Source of the DNA: Bacillota bacterium
GTDB taxonomy: Bacteria; Bacillota_I; Bacilli_A; RFN20; CAG-288
Assembly: GCA_023398335.1 (NCBI GenBank)
Contig: JAEWSJ010000012.1
Span: 129,130-193,129 of the forward strand
Direction of reading: 5' to 3'
DNA length: 64,000 nucleotides
The position numbers and the translations under genes are program-made. Positions 43,813 to 53,208 of the stretch are shown piece by piece. Numbering within the stretch: position 1 is the first letter of the stretch; every line of letters starts with the position of its first letter. Below the pieces are notes generated by a model. The model ran no database searches. It was not told the origin of the DNA and saw only the letters and a program-made list of their open reading frames with translations.

Positions 43813-44703
43813 ATGGAGTGGATCACTGCAATAAAAGAATCGATAAATTATATTGAAGAAAACATTCTAACACTCAGCAACATCGAAGATGTAGCTGAAC
43901 ATGTCAGTATTTCTCCGATGTATCTTCAAAAAGGATTTCAAATTATTACCTCTTATACATTAGGTGAATATATTCGGAATCGAAGGATGTATCTCGCGGC
44001 CAAAGATATTGTTGAAGGTAAAGATAAAATCATCGATGTTGCGTATAAGTACGGATATGAAACACCGGAAAGCTTTTCTAAAGCTTTTACGCGTTTTCAT
44101 AATTCGACTCCCTCTGAAATACGTTCTAAACCGTATTTAATTAAAACGTTTCTTCCATTACGAATCAACATAGTTGTTCAAGGAGGAGCAGATATGGAAT
44201 ACACAGTGTCTAAGATGAAGTCGTTTAAAGTTATTGGTTTTTCAAAAGAGTTTTCTTTCGATACTTCCTATAAGGAAATTCCACAGTTTTGGGATGAGGT
44301 TTTTAAGAAACACGTCTCAGTATTTAGCGGTAAAAAACCAGCTAACGCAATTGAAAAAGCGATAGTTGATAATTCAATCGGTGAATACGGCGTATGTATT
44401 GACGATTTAAATACTGGCGATAAATTCCGCTATATTATTGCGGGAGAATACAAGGGTGGAGAAGTTCCAGAAGGCATGATTGTCTATGAAATCCCTTCGC
44501 TTTTATGGGCTAAGTTTAATGCGGTTGGACCAATGCCAGACTCTTTACAAAGTGTGAATACTAAAGTCTGGAATGAATGGTTACCTGGAAATCCAACTTA
44601 TGAATTAGCGGGAAAATTCAATATTGAATGGTACAGTAATAAAATGCCAACAAACGCTGCTAATTACGAAAGTGCGGTGTGGTTACCAGTTAAAGAGAAG
44701 TAA
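43813..44703 (+). CDS. AraC-family regulator with GyrI-like effector domain
   Basis: The 296-residue protein has two AraC helix-turn-helix motifs at the N-terminus (about 20-105: LSNIEDVAEHVSISPMYLQK, then IIDVAYKYGYETPESFSKAF and PSEIR). A C-terminal GyrI/SOUL-type domain (about 125-296, MEYTVSKMKSFKVIGFSKEF) probably binds a small hydrophobic or cationic ligand. This DNA-binding-first order is that of Rob/BmrR-like multidrug sensors. GGAAGGAAAG precedes the ATG. It is monocistronic with a strong terminator; its target is not evident. Confidence 0.92.
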   Translation: MEWITAIKESINYIEENILTLSNIEDVAEHVSISPMYLQKGFQIITSYTLGEYIRNRRMYLAAKDIVEGKDKIIDVAYKYGYETPESFSKAFTRFHNSTPSEIRSKPYLIKTFLPLRINIVVQGGADMEYTVSKMKSFKVIGFSKEFSFDTSYKEIPQFWDEVFKKHVSVFSGKKPANAIEKAIVDNSIGEYGVCIDDLNTGDKFRYIIAGEYKGGEVPEGMIVYEIPSLLWAKFNAVGPMPDSLQSVNTKVWNEWLPGNPTYELAGKFNIEWYSNKMPTNAANYESAVWLPVKEK

Positions 44704-44718
44704 TTAAATTTTACGTAT

Positions 44719-44758
44719 AACTTGTGAAGAAAGGATAAAACCACTTCACAAGTTTTTT
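44719..44758 (+). terminator. Terminator after the AraC-family gene
   Basis: An 11-bp perfect stem, AACTTGTGAAG (44719-44729) with CTTCACAAGTT (44744-44754), runs into a T6 tract. It is one of the strongest terminators in the window. Confidence 0.9.
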
Positions 44759-44774
44759 GGTGAAATAAATAGTC

Positions 44775-44803
44775 TTGACTACCTACCGAACGGTAGATAA
44801 AAT
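44775..44803 (+). promoter_or_regulatory. TetR-type operator inside the promoter of the tetR unit
   Basis: TTGACT (44775-44780), a 17-bp spacer and TAAAAT (44798-44803) make a good promoter. The spacer holds the perfect dyad CTACCG-AA-CGGTAG (44783-44796). The site is well placed for autorepression by the TetR-family protein encoded 23 bases downstream. Confidence 0.8.
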
Positions 44804-44825
44804 ATATTTTGAGTGAGGAAGTAAT

Positions 44826-45392
44826 ATGAACACAAAAGAGAAGATAATTCAGGCGACGATTGAACTAGCTGCTAAAAAAGGTTTGTCTAAAACATCGATG
44901 AACGATATCGCCGAAAAAGTTGGAATTAAGAAAGCATCGTTATACTACTACTACAAATCCAAAGATGAAATGATTGAAGATATGTATCATTCAATCAGAC
45001 AAAAAAATGTAGAGTACTTTACAATTGATACTTCAATCCCTTTTAAAAAATTCTTGCATGATTCATTTACGGCTTATTTAAAATTATGTACGTCATCTGA
45101 GATGAAAAAAGTATTTGTAATTATCGAATCTGAAAAATATGTCAACCCATCTGCGGCAGAACTATATCTAGAAGAAACAACCTACATGTTAAATTTAACT
45201 AAAAGAGTAATTAGTAAATATGTTGAAGAAGAGAAGATCGAAGTAGAAGATATTGACTTTGCATCTACTTCTTATGCCTTCTACGCACATGAATTAATAA
45301 TTATTATGATGCTAGAAAATAAAGTTAATGAAGAAGAGATTAATATGTTTATCGATAAGTTTATTAAAACGTTTATCAAAGAAGTAAAGTAA
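44826..45392 (+). CDS. TetR-family transcriptional regulator
   Basis: The 188-residue protein has the canonical N-terminal helix-turn-helix (KIIQATIELAAKKGLSKTSM, then KKASLYYYYKSKDEM) and an all-helical ligand domain. Gene size is normal. AGTGAGGAAG precedes the ATG. A dyad lies in its promoter and the next gene starts one base after its stop codon, so it probably represses its own operon: a membrane-flavodoxin gene and perhaps the alcohol dehydrogenase. The ligand is unknown. Confidence 0.93.
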   Translation: MNTKEKIIQATIELAAKKGLSKTSMNDIAEKVGIKKASLYYYYKSKDEMIEDMYHSIRQKNVEYFTIDTSIPFKKFLHDSFTAYLKLCTSSEMKKVFVIIESEKYVNPSAAELYLEETTYMLNLTKRVISKYVEEEKIEVEDIDFASTSYAFYAHELIIIMMLENKVNEEEINMFIDKFIKTFIKEVK

Positions 45393-45393
45393 T

Positions 45394-46308
45394 ATGAATC
45401 AACTTAGTAAAGAAAAAAGATTGAATTTATTTAGAAAGATCTTGATATTTTGGACCTTGTTTATCGGTCTTGGTGCAATAGCAGGTGGAATCGGTATGGA
45501 AGTGGATCCTAGTGGTAAAGTACTTGGTATGGATCAAATGCTACCATATTTTAAAGTGCTTCCTTTTGCTTCTTCTTTATTTCAAGATTTAGTTTTTCCT
45601 GGTATTGCGTTAATTATTGTTAACGGAATATCTAATCTCACTGCATCTGTATTCTTGTTTTTAAAAAAGAAAACAGGATACATTTTAGGTTTGATATTTG
45701 GAATTACTTTAATGATGTGGATATGTATTCAGTTTGTGATTTTACCGGTAAATTTTTTATCTACCATATACTTCTTCTTTGGCCTTTTCCAAGCGATAAC
45801 TGGAGTTGCTTGTTTAATTTTCTTAAAGCAAACTAAATTTGTATTTAATAAAGAAGATTATAAAAATATTAAGGAAGACTCTAAAACAATCGTATTATAT
45901 TTTTCTCGTATGGGGTACGTAAGGAAAAAAGCTTATGAAATTGCGGATAGTCTTTCATCTAGCATCGAAGAAATTTTCACTCCGGAAAATACTTCAAACA
46001 CTTTAGGTTTTTAATGGTGTGGAAGATTCGGCATGCATAGATGGCCAATGAAAATTAACAAACTTAATCACGATTTAAATAACTATTCAAAGATTGTTAT
46101 TGTTTCTCCTATTTGGGTCTTTCATATGTGTTCTCCAATTCGAGAATTGTTAATTGAAAACAACGAATTATTAAGAAGCAGAGAAGTTGAGATACATTTA
46201 ATTCATTTTAATTCGTGTTTACCAAATTGTGCGGAGAAAGAGATTATAGAAATATTTCCTGCTACTAAGATATATTCCTATTCTTCACATTATGGAAAGA
46301 TAAAATAA
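45394..46308 (+). pseudogene. Membrane/flavodoxin fusion gene interrupted by a nonsense codon
   Basis: The first 145 residues contain about four membrane helices. A flavodoxin-like domain starts at about residue 166 (KTIVLYFSRMGYVRKKAYEIAD). The frame meets TAA at 46012-46014 inside the conserved LGF-x-WCGRFGMHRW region and stays open to the true end at 46308 (CSPIRELLIENNELLRSREV). Only the one codon is wrong (TTA or TGG to TAA would suffice), so decay is recent or it is a single sequencing error. The intact form would be a 304-residue membrane-tethered flavodoxin. It sits between tetR and an iron-type alcohol dehydrogenase. Confidence 0.75.
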
Positions 46309-46372
46309 TTCACGCGTTTTAACACTATATCTTTTATTCTATATGTATAATGATTAAAAGGAGAAATTAAAT

Positions 46373-47539
46373 ATGTTAGGAAATTTTGAATACTCGAATC
46401 CAACAAGACTGTATTTTGGAGAAAACTCATTGAAGTTTTTAAAAGATGAATTAAGTAAATACGGACCAAACATCGTATTGATATATGGTGGTGGATCAAT
46501 AAAGAAAAATGGAATCTATGATCAAGTAATAAGTATCTTAAAAGAATGTGGTAAAAATATTTTTGAAGATGCGGGAGTAATGCCAAATCCGACGATAGAA
46601 AAAGTCTATGAAGGATGTAAGATTGCAAAAGAAGCCAAAGCTGATTTATTATTAGCTGTTGGTGGTGGTAGTGTAGTTGATTACGCTAAAGCAATCTCTG
46701 CTTCAACTTATTCTAAAGAAGATCCATGGCAAAAATACTTTGTCGAATTTAAAGATGTCGATAATAAGATAATCCCTGTTGGTTCAATTCTTACTATGGT
46801 TGGAACTGGTTCAGAGATGAATGGCGGTTCAGTTATTACTAATCACCAAACAAATATCAAAGCTGGTCATGTTTTTGGTGATAATGTTTTTCCGAAATTT
46901 TCAATCTTAAATCCAATATTTACATATACCGTTCCAAAATATCAGATGGTTGCTGGTATCTTTGATATTATGAGCCATATTTTTGAACAGTATTTTTCCG
47001 GAAGTGATGATAATACTTCTGACTATATAATGGAAGGATTAATGAGAAGTCTCATTCATTCTTCATTAATTGCAATTAAAGACTGTGAAAATTATGAAGC
47101 TCGCAGCAATATTATGTGGACAGCAACTTGGGCTTTAAATACTTTAGTAGCAAAAGGCAAGAGTACCGATTGGATGGTACATATGATTGGTCAAGCGATA
47201 GGAGCTTATACCAATGCCACACACGGAATGACATTAAGTGCGGTATCCTTAGCGTATTATCGACATATCCTTCCATATGGCTTACATCAGTTTAAGAAAC
47301 TTGCGATAAATGTTTTTAATGTAGATTCAAAAAATAAATCCGATGAAGAAATAGCGTTAGAAGGATTAAAAGCATTAGAGATGTGGATGAAAGAAATCGG
47401 TTTAGTGATGAATATTACTGAATTAGGCGTGACAGAAAAAATGATAAACGGAATCGCTGATTCGACATTTATTATGACAGGTGGTTATAAAGTATTAGAC
47501 AAAAAAGAAATAATTAATATATTAAAAGAAAGTCTTTAA
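46373..47539 (+). CDS. Iron-type alcohol dehydrogenase (YqhD/butanol-dehydrogenase-like)
   Basis: The 388-residue protein has the group III dehydrogenase layout: YGGGSIKKNGIYDQV and the nucleotide motif VGGGSVVDYAKAIS (about 97-110), then the metal-ligand helices DIMSHIFEQYFSG and GQAIGAYTNATHGMTL. These enzymes reduce aldehydes (butanal, methylglyoxal, others) with NAD(P)H. AAAGGAG precedes the ATG. It is downstream of the tetR/flavodoxin unit by 64 bases; a TATAAT at 46346-46351 could give it a separate promoter. It is full length and intact. Confidence 0.93.
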   Translation: MLGNFEYSNPTRLYFGENSLKFLKDELSKYGPNIVLIYGGGSIKKNGIYDQVISILKECGKNIFEDAGVMPNPTIEKVYEGCKIAKEAKADLLLAVGGGSVVDYAKAISASTYSKEDPWQKYFVEFKDVDNKIIPVGSILTMVGTGSEMNGGSVITNHQTNIKAGHVFGDNVFPKFSILNPIFTYTVPKYQMVAGIFDIMSHIFEQYFSGSDDNTSDYIMEGLMRSLIHSSLIAIKDCENYEARSNIMWTATWALNTLVAKGKSTDWMVHMIGQAIGAYTNATHGMTLSAVSLAYYRHILPYGLHQFKKLAINVFNVDSKNKSDEEIALEGLKALEMWMKEIGLVMNITELGVTEKMINGIADSTFIMTGGYKVLDKKEIINILKESL

Positions 47540-47582
47540 TTTTTTCTTTGTAAGATATTGGTATATGTTATTGATTTAAATT

Positions 47583-47617
47583 AAAAGATGAGTAAGTTTC
47601 AAATTTACTCATCTTTT
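47583..47617. terminator. Bidirectional terminator between the alcohol dehydrogenase and a convergent lipoprotein gene
   Basis: AAAAGATGAGTAA (47583-47595) and TTACTCATCTTTT (47605-47617) form a perfect 13-bp stem that supplies U-tracts in both directions. Confidence 0.9.
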
Positions 47618-47637
47618 ATAATGCATAAATTGTTTAA

Positions 47638-48402
47638 TTAGATATCACCTAGATAATACTGAACATAGGTTTCGTTGTAGTAATATAAACTTAAACGATA
47701 GACATAATTATCATCTTCGAAATAGCAGTGGAGACTATATGCTTCATCTTGCTTATCTTTGCTGTTAAATATTCCGTTAAACATGTAATACATAGTGAAA
47801 GAATTATATGTTGTTTGTGAGTATTTATCATTGGTTTTATAATTTGTGATTTCATTAATTATCGGGGATTTTTTTGAGTATGATTCATATTCAAATCCAC
47901 TATAATTAATAAAAGGAATTGAAGTGGAAGTATGTTCTAAAAAAGTTGAAATAAGAATGGTTTGACTTATTATTGAATCGTTTTTTCTCTCTGCGTAGAA
48001 ATTCTTAATTCTTTTGTAATATGGTGAGCGGTCATATGATATTCCGTTTTTATCTGTATATGTTAACTCCGGATCTATGAATGATGTCGAAATAATTATA
48101 TCTACCTTTGTGTTAGTGTACCATGTTGTATCAGTGCTACTATAGCTATAGGATGTAATATTATTAATTACTTCCGATGATGAATAGTTTATATACGGTC
48201 CATCGGAAGCAGAAACACGAGTCACGCTATTTAACATAGTCTTGAACTCAGTAAACTCATTTATCTTTTCAAGAGAGTAATATGAAGTGTGTGGATAAGT
48301 TAACACTTCGCTAGTAGTGGTGGAAGTGCTTAGTGAACTAGAAGTAGAATCACAACTTGAGACCAAAATAACTACAATTAATAATGAGTATTTTTTATTC
48401 AT
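47638..48402 (-). CDS. Putative lipoprotein, Ser/Thr- and Tyr-rich
   Basis: The protein has 254 residues from the ATG at 48402. An ATG 12 bases upstream is possible, but GAGGATAATC places the ribosome binding site before the second ATG. The signal MNKKYSLLIVVILVSSC ends in a lipid-modified Cys, followed by a Ser/Thr-rich linker (STSSSLSTSTTTSEV). The mature part is rich in Tyr, Ser and Asn and probably beta-structured. The style resembles the lipoproteins at 757 and 28396. No domain is recognised. Function unknown. Confidence 0.8.
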   Translation of the reverse strand: MNKKYSLLIVVILVSSCDSTSSSLSTSTTTSEVLTYPHTSYYSLEKINEFTEFKTMLNSVTRVSASDGPYINYSSSEVINNITSYSYSSTDTTWYTNTKVDIIISTSFIDPELTYTDKNGISYDRSPYYKRIKNFYAERKNDSIISQTILISTFLEHTSTSIPFINYSGFEYESYSKKSPIINEITNYKTNDKYSQTTYNSFTMYYMFNGIFNSKDKQDEAYSLHCYFEDDNYVYRLSLYYYNETYVQYYLGDI

Positions 48403-48631
48403 GATTATCCTCATTAAATTGAATAATATTTATTTTCTAACGGACAAAAAAAGTAGTTTGATTTATCTTTAACTGCAAAAGACGTTGAACATACTTAATC
48501 GCAAAAAATAGTTACCTTCATTCTCTTAGTTTATTATATAAAAACAAAAAGAAAACGACCGTTAATTGATATTAATTTTGTGCATAGAAAACAAACAAAA
48601 AATTAATGTATTAATATTTATATTATTTTAA

Positions 48632-48663
48632 AAATAAAAAAGTGTTCAGCCAAATTGAACACT
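48632..48663 (-). terminator. Terminator of the small secreted-protein pseudogene
   Basis: AGTGTTCA (48641-48648) pairs with TGAACACT (48656-48663). On the minus strand the hairpin is followed by a T-rich run (plus-strand A-run 48632-48641). It lies about 25 bases beyond the pseudogene stop. Confidence 0.7.
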
Positions 48664-48687
48664 CGAAATACCTTTAATCTTAAATTA

Positions 48688-49171
48688 TTAAATAAGCGAT
48701 AAGAAATTGTTGTAAAGAGAAGAAGAAGTGAAGAACGTGTACACTGTACACGAATACTGATTAGAGGAAGAAGTATTTGCTAATTTCGCATATTTATTGG
48801 TCTCAAATGAAGCATAGTAAGCATTATTAATTCCTAATGATGCGTCAGTATATTTTGCGTCTTTAAATAACGCAAAGTTAAATATGTCAGACCCATAGGT
48901 GAATCTTACCGCTGGTTTAACACCGACTTGAATAACTTCACTAATATATGTGGTAGATGACTCAATTATCTTAGTTACTGAGTCACATAAAGACGAAAAA
49001 AGACTTCTAAGTTATTGCATAAGCTCTTGTATCACTTTGAGTTTCGACTTTTGTCGCTACTTCAGGTAGGTTAATATGAACATCAAATTTTGTTAAAGCA
49101 AATGTATCGCTTATGTTTGATGAGAAAGATGTAAGTAGTAAAAGTGGTAGTAAAAATAAAATCTTTTTCAT
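48688..49171 (-). pseudogene. Frameshifted small exported protein
   Basis: ATG 49171 opens MKKILFLLPLLLLTSFSS, a clear signal peptide, and continues as NISDTFALTKFDVHINLPEV to a TAG. Reading on in the +1 frame gives SLFSSLCDSVTKIIESSTTY and further sequence to the TAA at 48688-48690, just before a terminator. The total of 484 bases is one more than a multiple of 3, fitting a single inserted base. The joined product would have about 160 residues. No family is recognised. Confidence 0.6.
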
Positions 49172-49401
49172 TTTTGTCCCCTACATAATCACATGTCCAA
49201 ATGTCATCATATTTATCAATATCGCTTACGTTATTTTGAATAATCATGTGAAACATGTATTTAACCAAATATAAATATTTATTCATAGACTACATAGTTT
49301 TATATCAAAGAAGAAAGTCAGTGATTTTTTTATAGATATAAGTAAAAATAAATCTAAAATACATGTTTCATGTTAAAATATAGAGTAAGGTGGATTTATA
49401 T

Positions 49402-52218
49402 ATGGAAAAAGATAAAATTGAGATTATAGGTGCGAGAGAGAACAATTTAAAAAATATATCTGTTTCGTTTCCAAAGAATAAATTAGTTGTTTTTACTGGT
49501 GTTTCTGGCTCGGGTAAATCTACTTTAGCTTTTGATACTATTTTTGCTGAAGGCCAAAGAAGATATATTGAATCTTTATCTTCTTATGCTCGTCAGTTTT
49601 TAGGTAGTTTTGAAAAGCCTGATGTTGACTCCATTGATGGTCTTTCTCCCGCTATATCTATCGATCAAAAAACCACTTCACATAACCCACGTTCTACCGT
49701 TGGCACGGTGACAGAAATTTATGATTACTTAAGATTATTATATGGTCGTATTGGAAAAGCTTATTGTCCAACCCATCATATTGAAATAAAACCATATACT
49801 CCCGAACAAATGGCAAAGATCGTATTAAAAGAGAATCCAGTCGGAACAAAAATCAGCGTTTGTGCTCCTTTAGTAAGAAATGAAAAAGGTTCTCATTATG
49901 ATACGATGGAAAAATTCTTTAAAGCGGGTTTTTCGCGAGTGAAAATCGACTCTGAAGCGGAAACAAGATATCCTTCAGTTCCTTTATTAGACAAGAATAA
50001 AAAACATGATATTGAAATTGTTGTTGATCGTCTTATTTTAAGAGAAGACGATTTCGATAGAGTGCTTGAAGCGATTAAAGCAGCGTTAAATATTGCTAAT
50101 GGCTATGTTAATATTGTTACTCCTTCTTCTTCTCGCTTATTCTCCGAACATCATTCATGTCCAATCTGTGGTTTCTCAGTTCCGGAGATTGAACCACGTA
50201 TTTTCTCCTTTAATAATCCGTTAGGTTGTTGCCCGGATTGTAATGGACTTGGGGTAAAGATCGAAGCTTCTCCTAAATTATTAGTTCCAAATGATAATCT
50301 TTCTATTGAACAAGGGGCTTTGAAGTATTATGCCGCTAAAGGCGATTTTACCATTGAAAAATATGAACTAAACGCAATTTGCGAACATTTTAAGATTCCA
50401 ACCAAAGTAGCGTATAAAAAATTAAGTGAAAAGCATAAGAATATTTTGATGTACGGACCTGATGAACCTTTTACTTACACTTATGAAGCTGTCAGTGGCT
50501 CGATATATAAGAAAACTGTTGATGAAGGATTGAAAACTAAGATTGATCGTTTATATCAATCAACAACTTCACCAATGATGAAAGATTATTATTCTACCTT
50601 TATGGCTACAAGAGTTTGTCCTTCGTGCCATGGAGCTCGATTAAATGAAAAAGTATTATCGATATTAGTCGGTGGAAAGAATATCTTTGAATTATGCAGT
50701 ATGTCATTTGATAAATTATCAGTGTTCTTCAATGAATTATGTTTATCTCCAGAAGATACTAAAATATCTGAATTAGTTGTTTCCGAAATAAAGAACAGAT
50801 TGAAATTCTTATGTGATGTTGGACTAGAATATTTGACTTTAGCACGTCCAGCGATGACTTTATCTGGAGGTGAAGCTCAACGTATACGTTTAGCGACACA
50901 AATTGGATCAAAGTTATCAGGAGTTTTATATGTTTTAGATGAACCTTCGATAGGTTTACATCAAAGAGATAATGATAAACTTATTTTAACTTTGAAAGAA
51001 ATGAGAGATTTAGGTAATTCGCTTATTGTTGTTGAACATGATGAAGATACGATGCGCGCCGCGGATTTTATCGTTGATGTAGGTCCAGGAGCGGGTGAAC
51101 ATGGTGGAGAGATAGTATTTGCTGGAACGCCAAGCGAAATTGTTAATTGTGAACGTTCAGTTACGGGACAGTATTTATCCGGAAAGAAAAAAATTGAAGT
51201 TCCGGCCTTTAGAAGACCTGGAATTCATGACATCAGTATAAAAGGCGCTAGATGTCATAACTTAAAAAACATCAATGTGACTTTTAAAACTGGATGCTTA
51301 AACTTAGTTACCGGAGTCTCTGGTTCAGGCAAATCATCTTTAGTTACAGAAATACTATATAAAAAGACTAAGCAGATGCTTGGAATTGGTAAAGATGAAC
51401 CGGGAGAATGCGATGAAATCGATGGACTTCAATATATTGATAAAGTTATCAACGTCTCGCAAGAACCGATTGGTAAGACCCCACGTAGCAACCCAGCTAC
51501 ATATATAAAAGTCTTTGATGATATTCGTTATTTATTCGCTCTTACTAAAGAGGCAAGAATGAAAGGTTTTGATAAGTCGATGTTTTCGTTTAATAACAAG
51601 GGTGGTCGATGTGAAGCGTGTCAAGGAGACGGAGTAAAACGTATCTCGATGAACTTCTTACCAGATGTCTTTGTTGAATGTGATGTCTGTCATGGAAAAC
51701 GTTATACCGATGAAATACTCGAAGTTAAATACAAAGGGAAGAATATTTATGATGTTTTGAATATGCGTGTAGAGGAAGCATATGAGTTCTTTATTAACAT
51801 TCCTTCAATCACACGTAAACTTAAAACTTTGATGGATGTTGGTTTAGGATATATAAAACTTGGGCAATCTTCAACTACCTTATCGGGTGGTGAAGCACAA
51901 AGAGTAAAATTAGCTTTTGAACTAGAAAGACCTGCGACTTCATCAACGTTATATATTTTAGATGAACCAACAACTGGACTTCATGTAGCGGATATCGTTC
52001 ATTTGATGATCGTATTGAATCGCTTGGTTGAAGAAGGTAATACGGTTGTAGTTATTGAACATAATCTTGATGTTATTAAGTGTGCGGATTATATTGTTGA
52101 CTTAGGTCCAGAAGGTGGAGACAAGGGCGGAAACGTTGTTACCGAAGGTACTCCAGAAGAAGTTGCTAAGGTTTCTTCTTCCTATACCGGCCAATATTTA
52201 AAACGTTACTTGAAATAA
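49402..52218 (+). CDS. uvrA: Excinuclease ABC subunit A
   Basis: The protein has 938 residues from ATG 49402, preferred over a GTG 12 bases upstream because AAGGTGG (49386-49392) precedes it. It contains two ABC ATPase halves (GVSGSGKST near the N-terminus and GVSGSGKSS near residue 640), two LSGGEAQR signatures and zinc-finger Cys pairs (CPICG, CPDC, CEAC, CDVC). UvrA recognises bulky DNA lesions and loads UvrB in nucleotide excision repair. Length equals the family norm. uvrB and uvrC are not in the window. An extended -10 (TGTTAAAAT, 49371-49379) and short dyads lie upstream. Confidence 0.97.
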   Translation: MEKDKIEIIGARENNLKNISVSFPKNKLVVFTGVSGSGKSTLAFDTIFAEGQRRYIESLSSYARQFLGSFEKPDVDSIDGLSPAISIDQKTTSHNPRSTVGTVTEIYDYLRLLYGRIGKAYCPTHHIEIKPYTPEQMAKIVLKENPVGTKISVCAPLVRNEKGSHYDTMEKFFKAGFSRVKIDSEAETRYPSVPLLDKNKKHDIEIVVDRLILREDDFDRVLEAIKAALNIANGYVNIVTPSSSRLFSEHHSCPICGFSVPEIEPRIFSFNNPLGCCPDCNGLGVKIEASPKLLVPNDNLSIEQGALKYYAAKGDFTIEKYELNAICEHFKIPTKVAYKKLSEKHKNILMYGPDEPFTYTYEAVSGSIYKKTVDEGLKTKIDRLYQSTTSPMMKDYYSTFMATRVCPSCHGARLNEKVLSILVGGKNIFELCSMSFDKLSVFFNELCLSPEDTKISELVVSEIKNRLKFLCDVGLEYLTLARPAMTLSGGEAQRIRLATQIGSKLSGVLYVLDEPSIGLHQRDNDKLILTLKEMRDLGNSLIVVEHDEDTMRAADFIVDVGPGAGEHGGEIVFAGTPSEIVNCERSVTGQYLSGKKKIEVPAFRRPGIHDISIKGARCHNLKNINVTFKTGCLNLVTGVSGSGKSSLVTEILYKKTKQMLGIGKDEPGECDEIDGLQYIDKVINVSQEPIGKTPRSNPATYIKVFDDIRYLFALTKEARMKGFDKSMFSFNNKGGRCEACQGDGVKRISMNFLPDVFVECDVCHGKRYTDEILEVKYKGKNIYDVLNMRVEEAYEFFINIPSITRKLKTLMDVGLGYIKLGQSSTTLSGGEAQRVKLAFELERPATSSTLYILDEPTTGLHVADIVHLMIVLNRLVEEGNTVVVIEHNLDVIKCADYIVDLGPEGGDKGGNVVTEGTPEEVAKVSSSYTGQYLKRYLK

Positions 52219-52269
52219 TATATTTGTTATAAACGAATATATGTTGTATGATTTTTTTAGGAGAAAGAT

Positions 52270-53205
52270 ATGTGCACTATTTATAAACTAGCTAATCACT
52301 TTGGACTTAAACAGTTCTATATTTCAAAAACCTCAATCAAACGTTCTATAAATGTTATAGAAGTTGATAGGCCGGGTTTAGAAATGACTGGATTCTTTGA
52401 GTACCATCAAAAAGATCGTCTTATTCTTCTTGGAAGAAAAGAAGAAGCTTATTTAAAGAACATGTCTTATGAAGAAGCGAGAAAAGTATTTCTAGAAATT
52501 ATCAATGAAGAAACTCCAGGCGTTATTATCTGTCACGGTGTCAATTGCCCTGAAGTTATTTATGAAGTTGCAAAACTTCATGACTGCGCAATCTATGGTA
52601 CTGAACTTGGAACTTCAGAATTTGAAGCGGATGCACTCACGTATCTCAGTGAGCAATTGGCTCCTAAAACATCAATACATGGAAACTTACTTGAGGTCTT
52701 TGGGGAAGGAGTTCTTCTTATTGGCCCTTCTGGCATTGGTAAATCTGAAGTATGTTTAGACCTTATTAAAAAAGGGCATCGTTTAGTTAGCGATGATAAA
52801 GTAGAGGTGAGATTTATCCGTGATAAATTAGTCGGCTCCGCTCCTTCAATAATATACGGAATGATGGAAGTACGAGGCATCGGTTTTATCGATGTACCAC
52901 GTATGTTCGGTATCAATTCTTTAGAGAAGAGAACCAAGATAAAATATTGCGTTAAGTTAGTTCCTTATGATGCGAAACTACCGATTGATCGACTTGGTCT
53001 TTCAACGGAGTGTTACGAAATATTAGGAACGAAGATTCCTTTAGTTACCTTACCGGTATCTCCAGCTCGTTCAATGTCTGAAATTATTGAAGTTGCAGTA
53101 ACAAATTTCAAACTAAAAGAATACGGATATGATACTGCAGCCAACTTTGAAAGAAGATTATCTGAATTTAGAAATAATGATGATGATCAAGAAACGGAAG
53201 ATTAA
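52270..53205 (+). CDS. hprK: HPr kinase/phosphorylase
   Basis: The 311-residue protein has Walker A GPSGIGKSE (about residue 155) and the HprK signature region MEVRGIGFIDV. It phosphorylates HPr at Ser46, making the corepressor of CcpA, and so controls carbon catabolite repression. AGGAG precedes the ATG by 6 bases. It heads the conserved hprK-lgt-ppaX-trxB-whiA operon, with 3 bases to lgt. A perfect cre-type sequence in front of gap (56741-56754) is consistent with a working CcpA circuit. Confidence 0.96.
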   Translation: MCTIYKLANHFGLKQFYISKTSIKRSINVIEVDRPGLEMTGFFEYHQKDRLILLGRKEEAYLKNMSYEEARKVFLEIINEETPGVIICHGVNCPEVIYEVAKLHDCAIYGTELGTSEFEADALTYLSEQLAPKTSIHGNLLEVFGEGVLLIGPSGIGKSEVCLDLIKKGHRLVSDDKVEVRFIRDKLVGSAPSIIYGMMEVRGIGFIDVPRMFGINSLEKRTKIKYCVKLVPYDAKLPIDRLGLSTECYEILGTKIPLVTLPVSPARSMSEIIEVAVTNFKLKEYGYDTAANFERRLSEFRNNDDDQETED

Positions 53206-53208
53206 TTT

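Noticed and set aside
48736..48752. Palindrome CGTGTACACTGTACACG as an operator or attachment site
   Set aside because: It is an 8-1-8 dyad but lies inside the frame of the small exported-protein pseudogene, where it encodes part of a Ser/Cys/Tyr-rich tail. No second copy was noticed.
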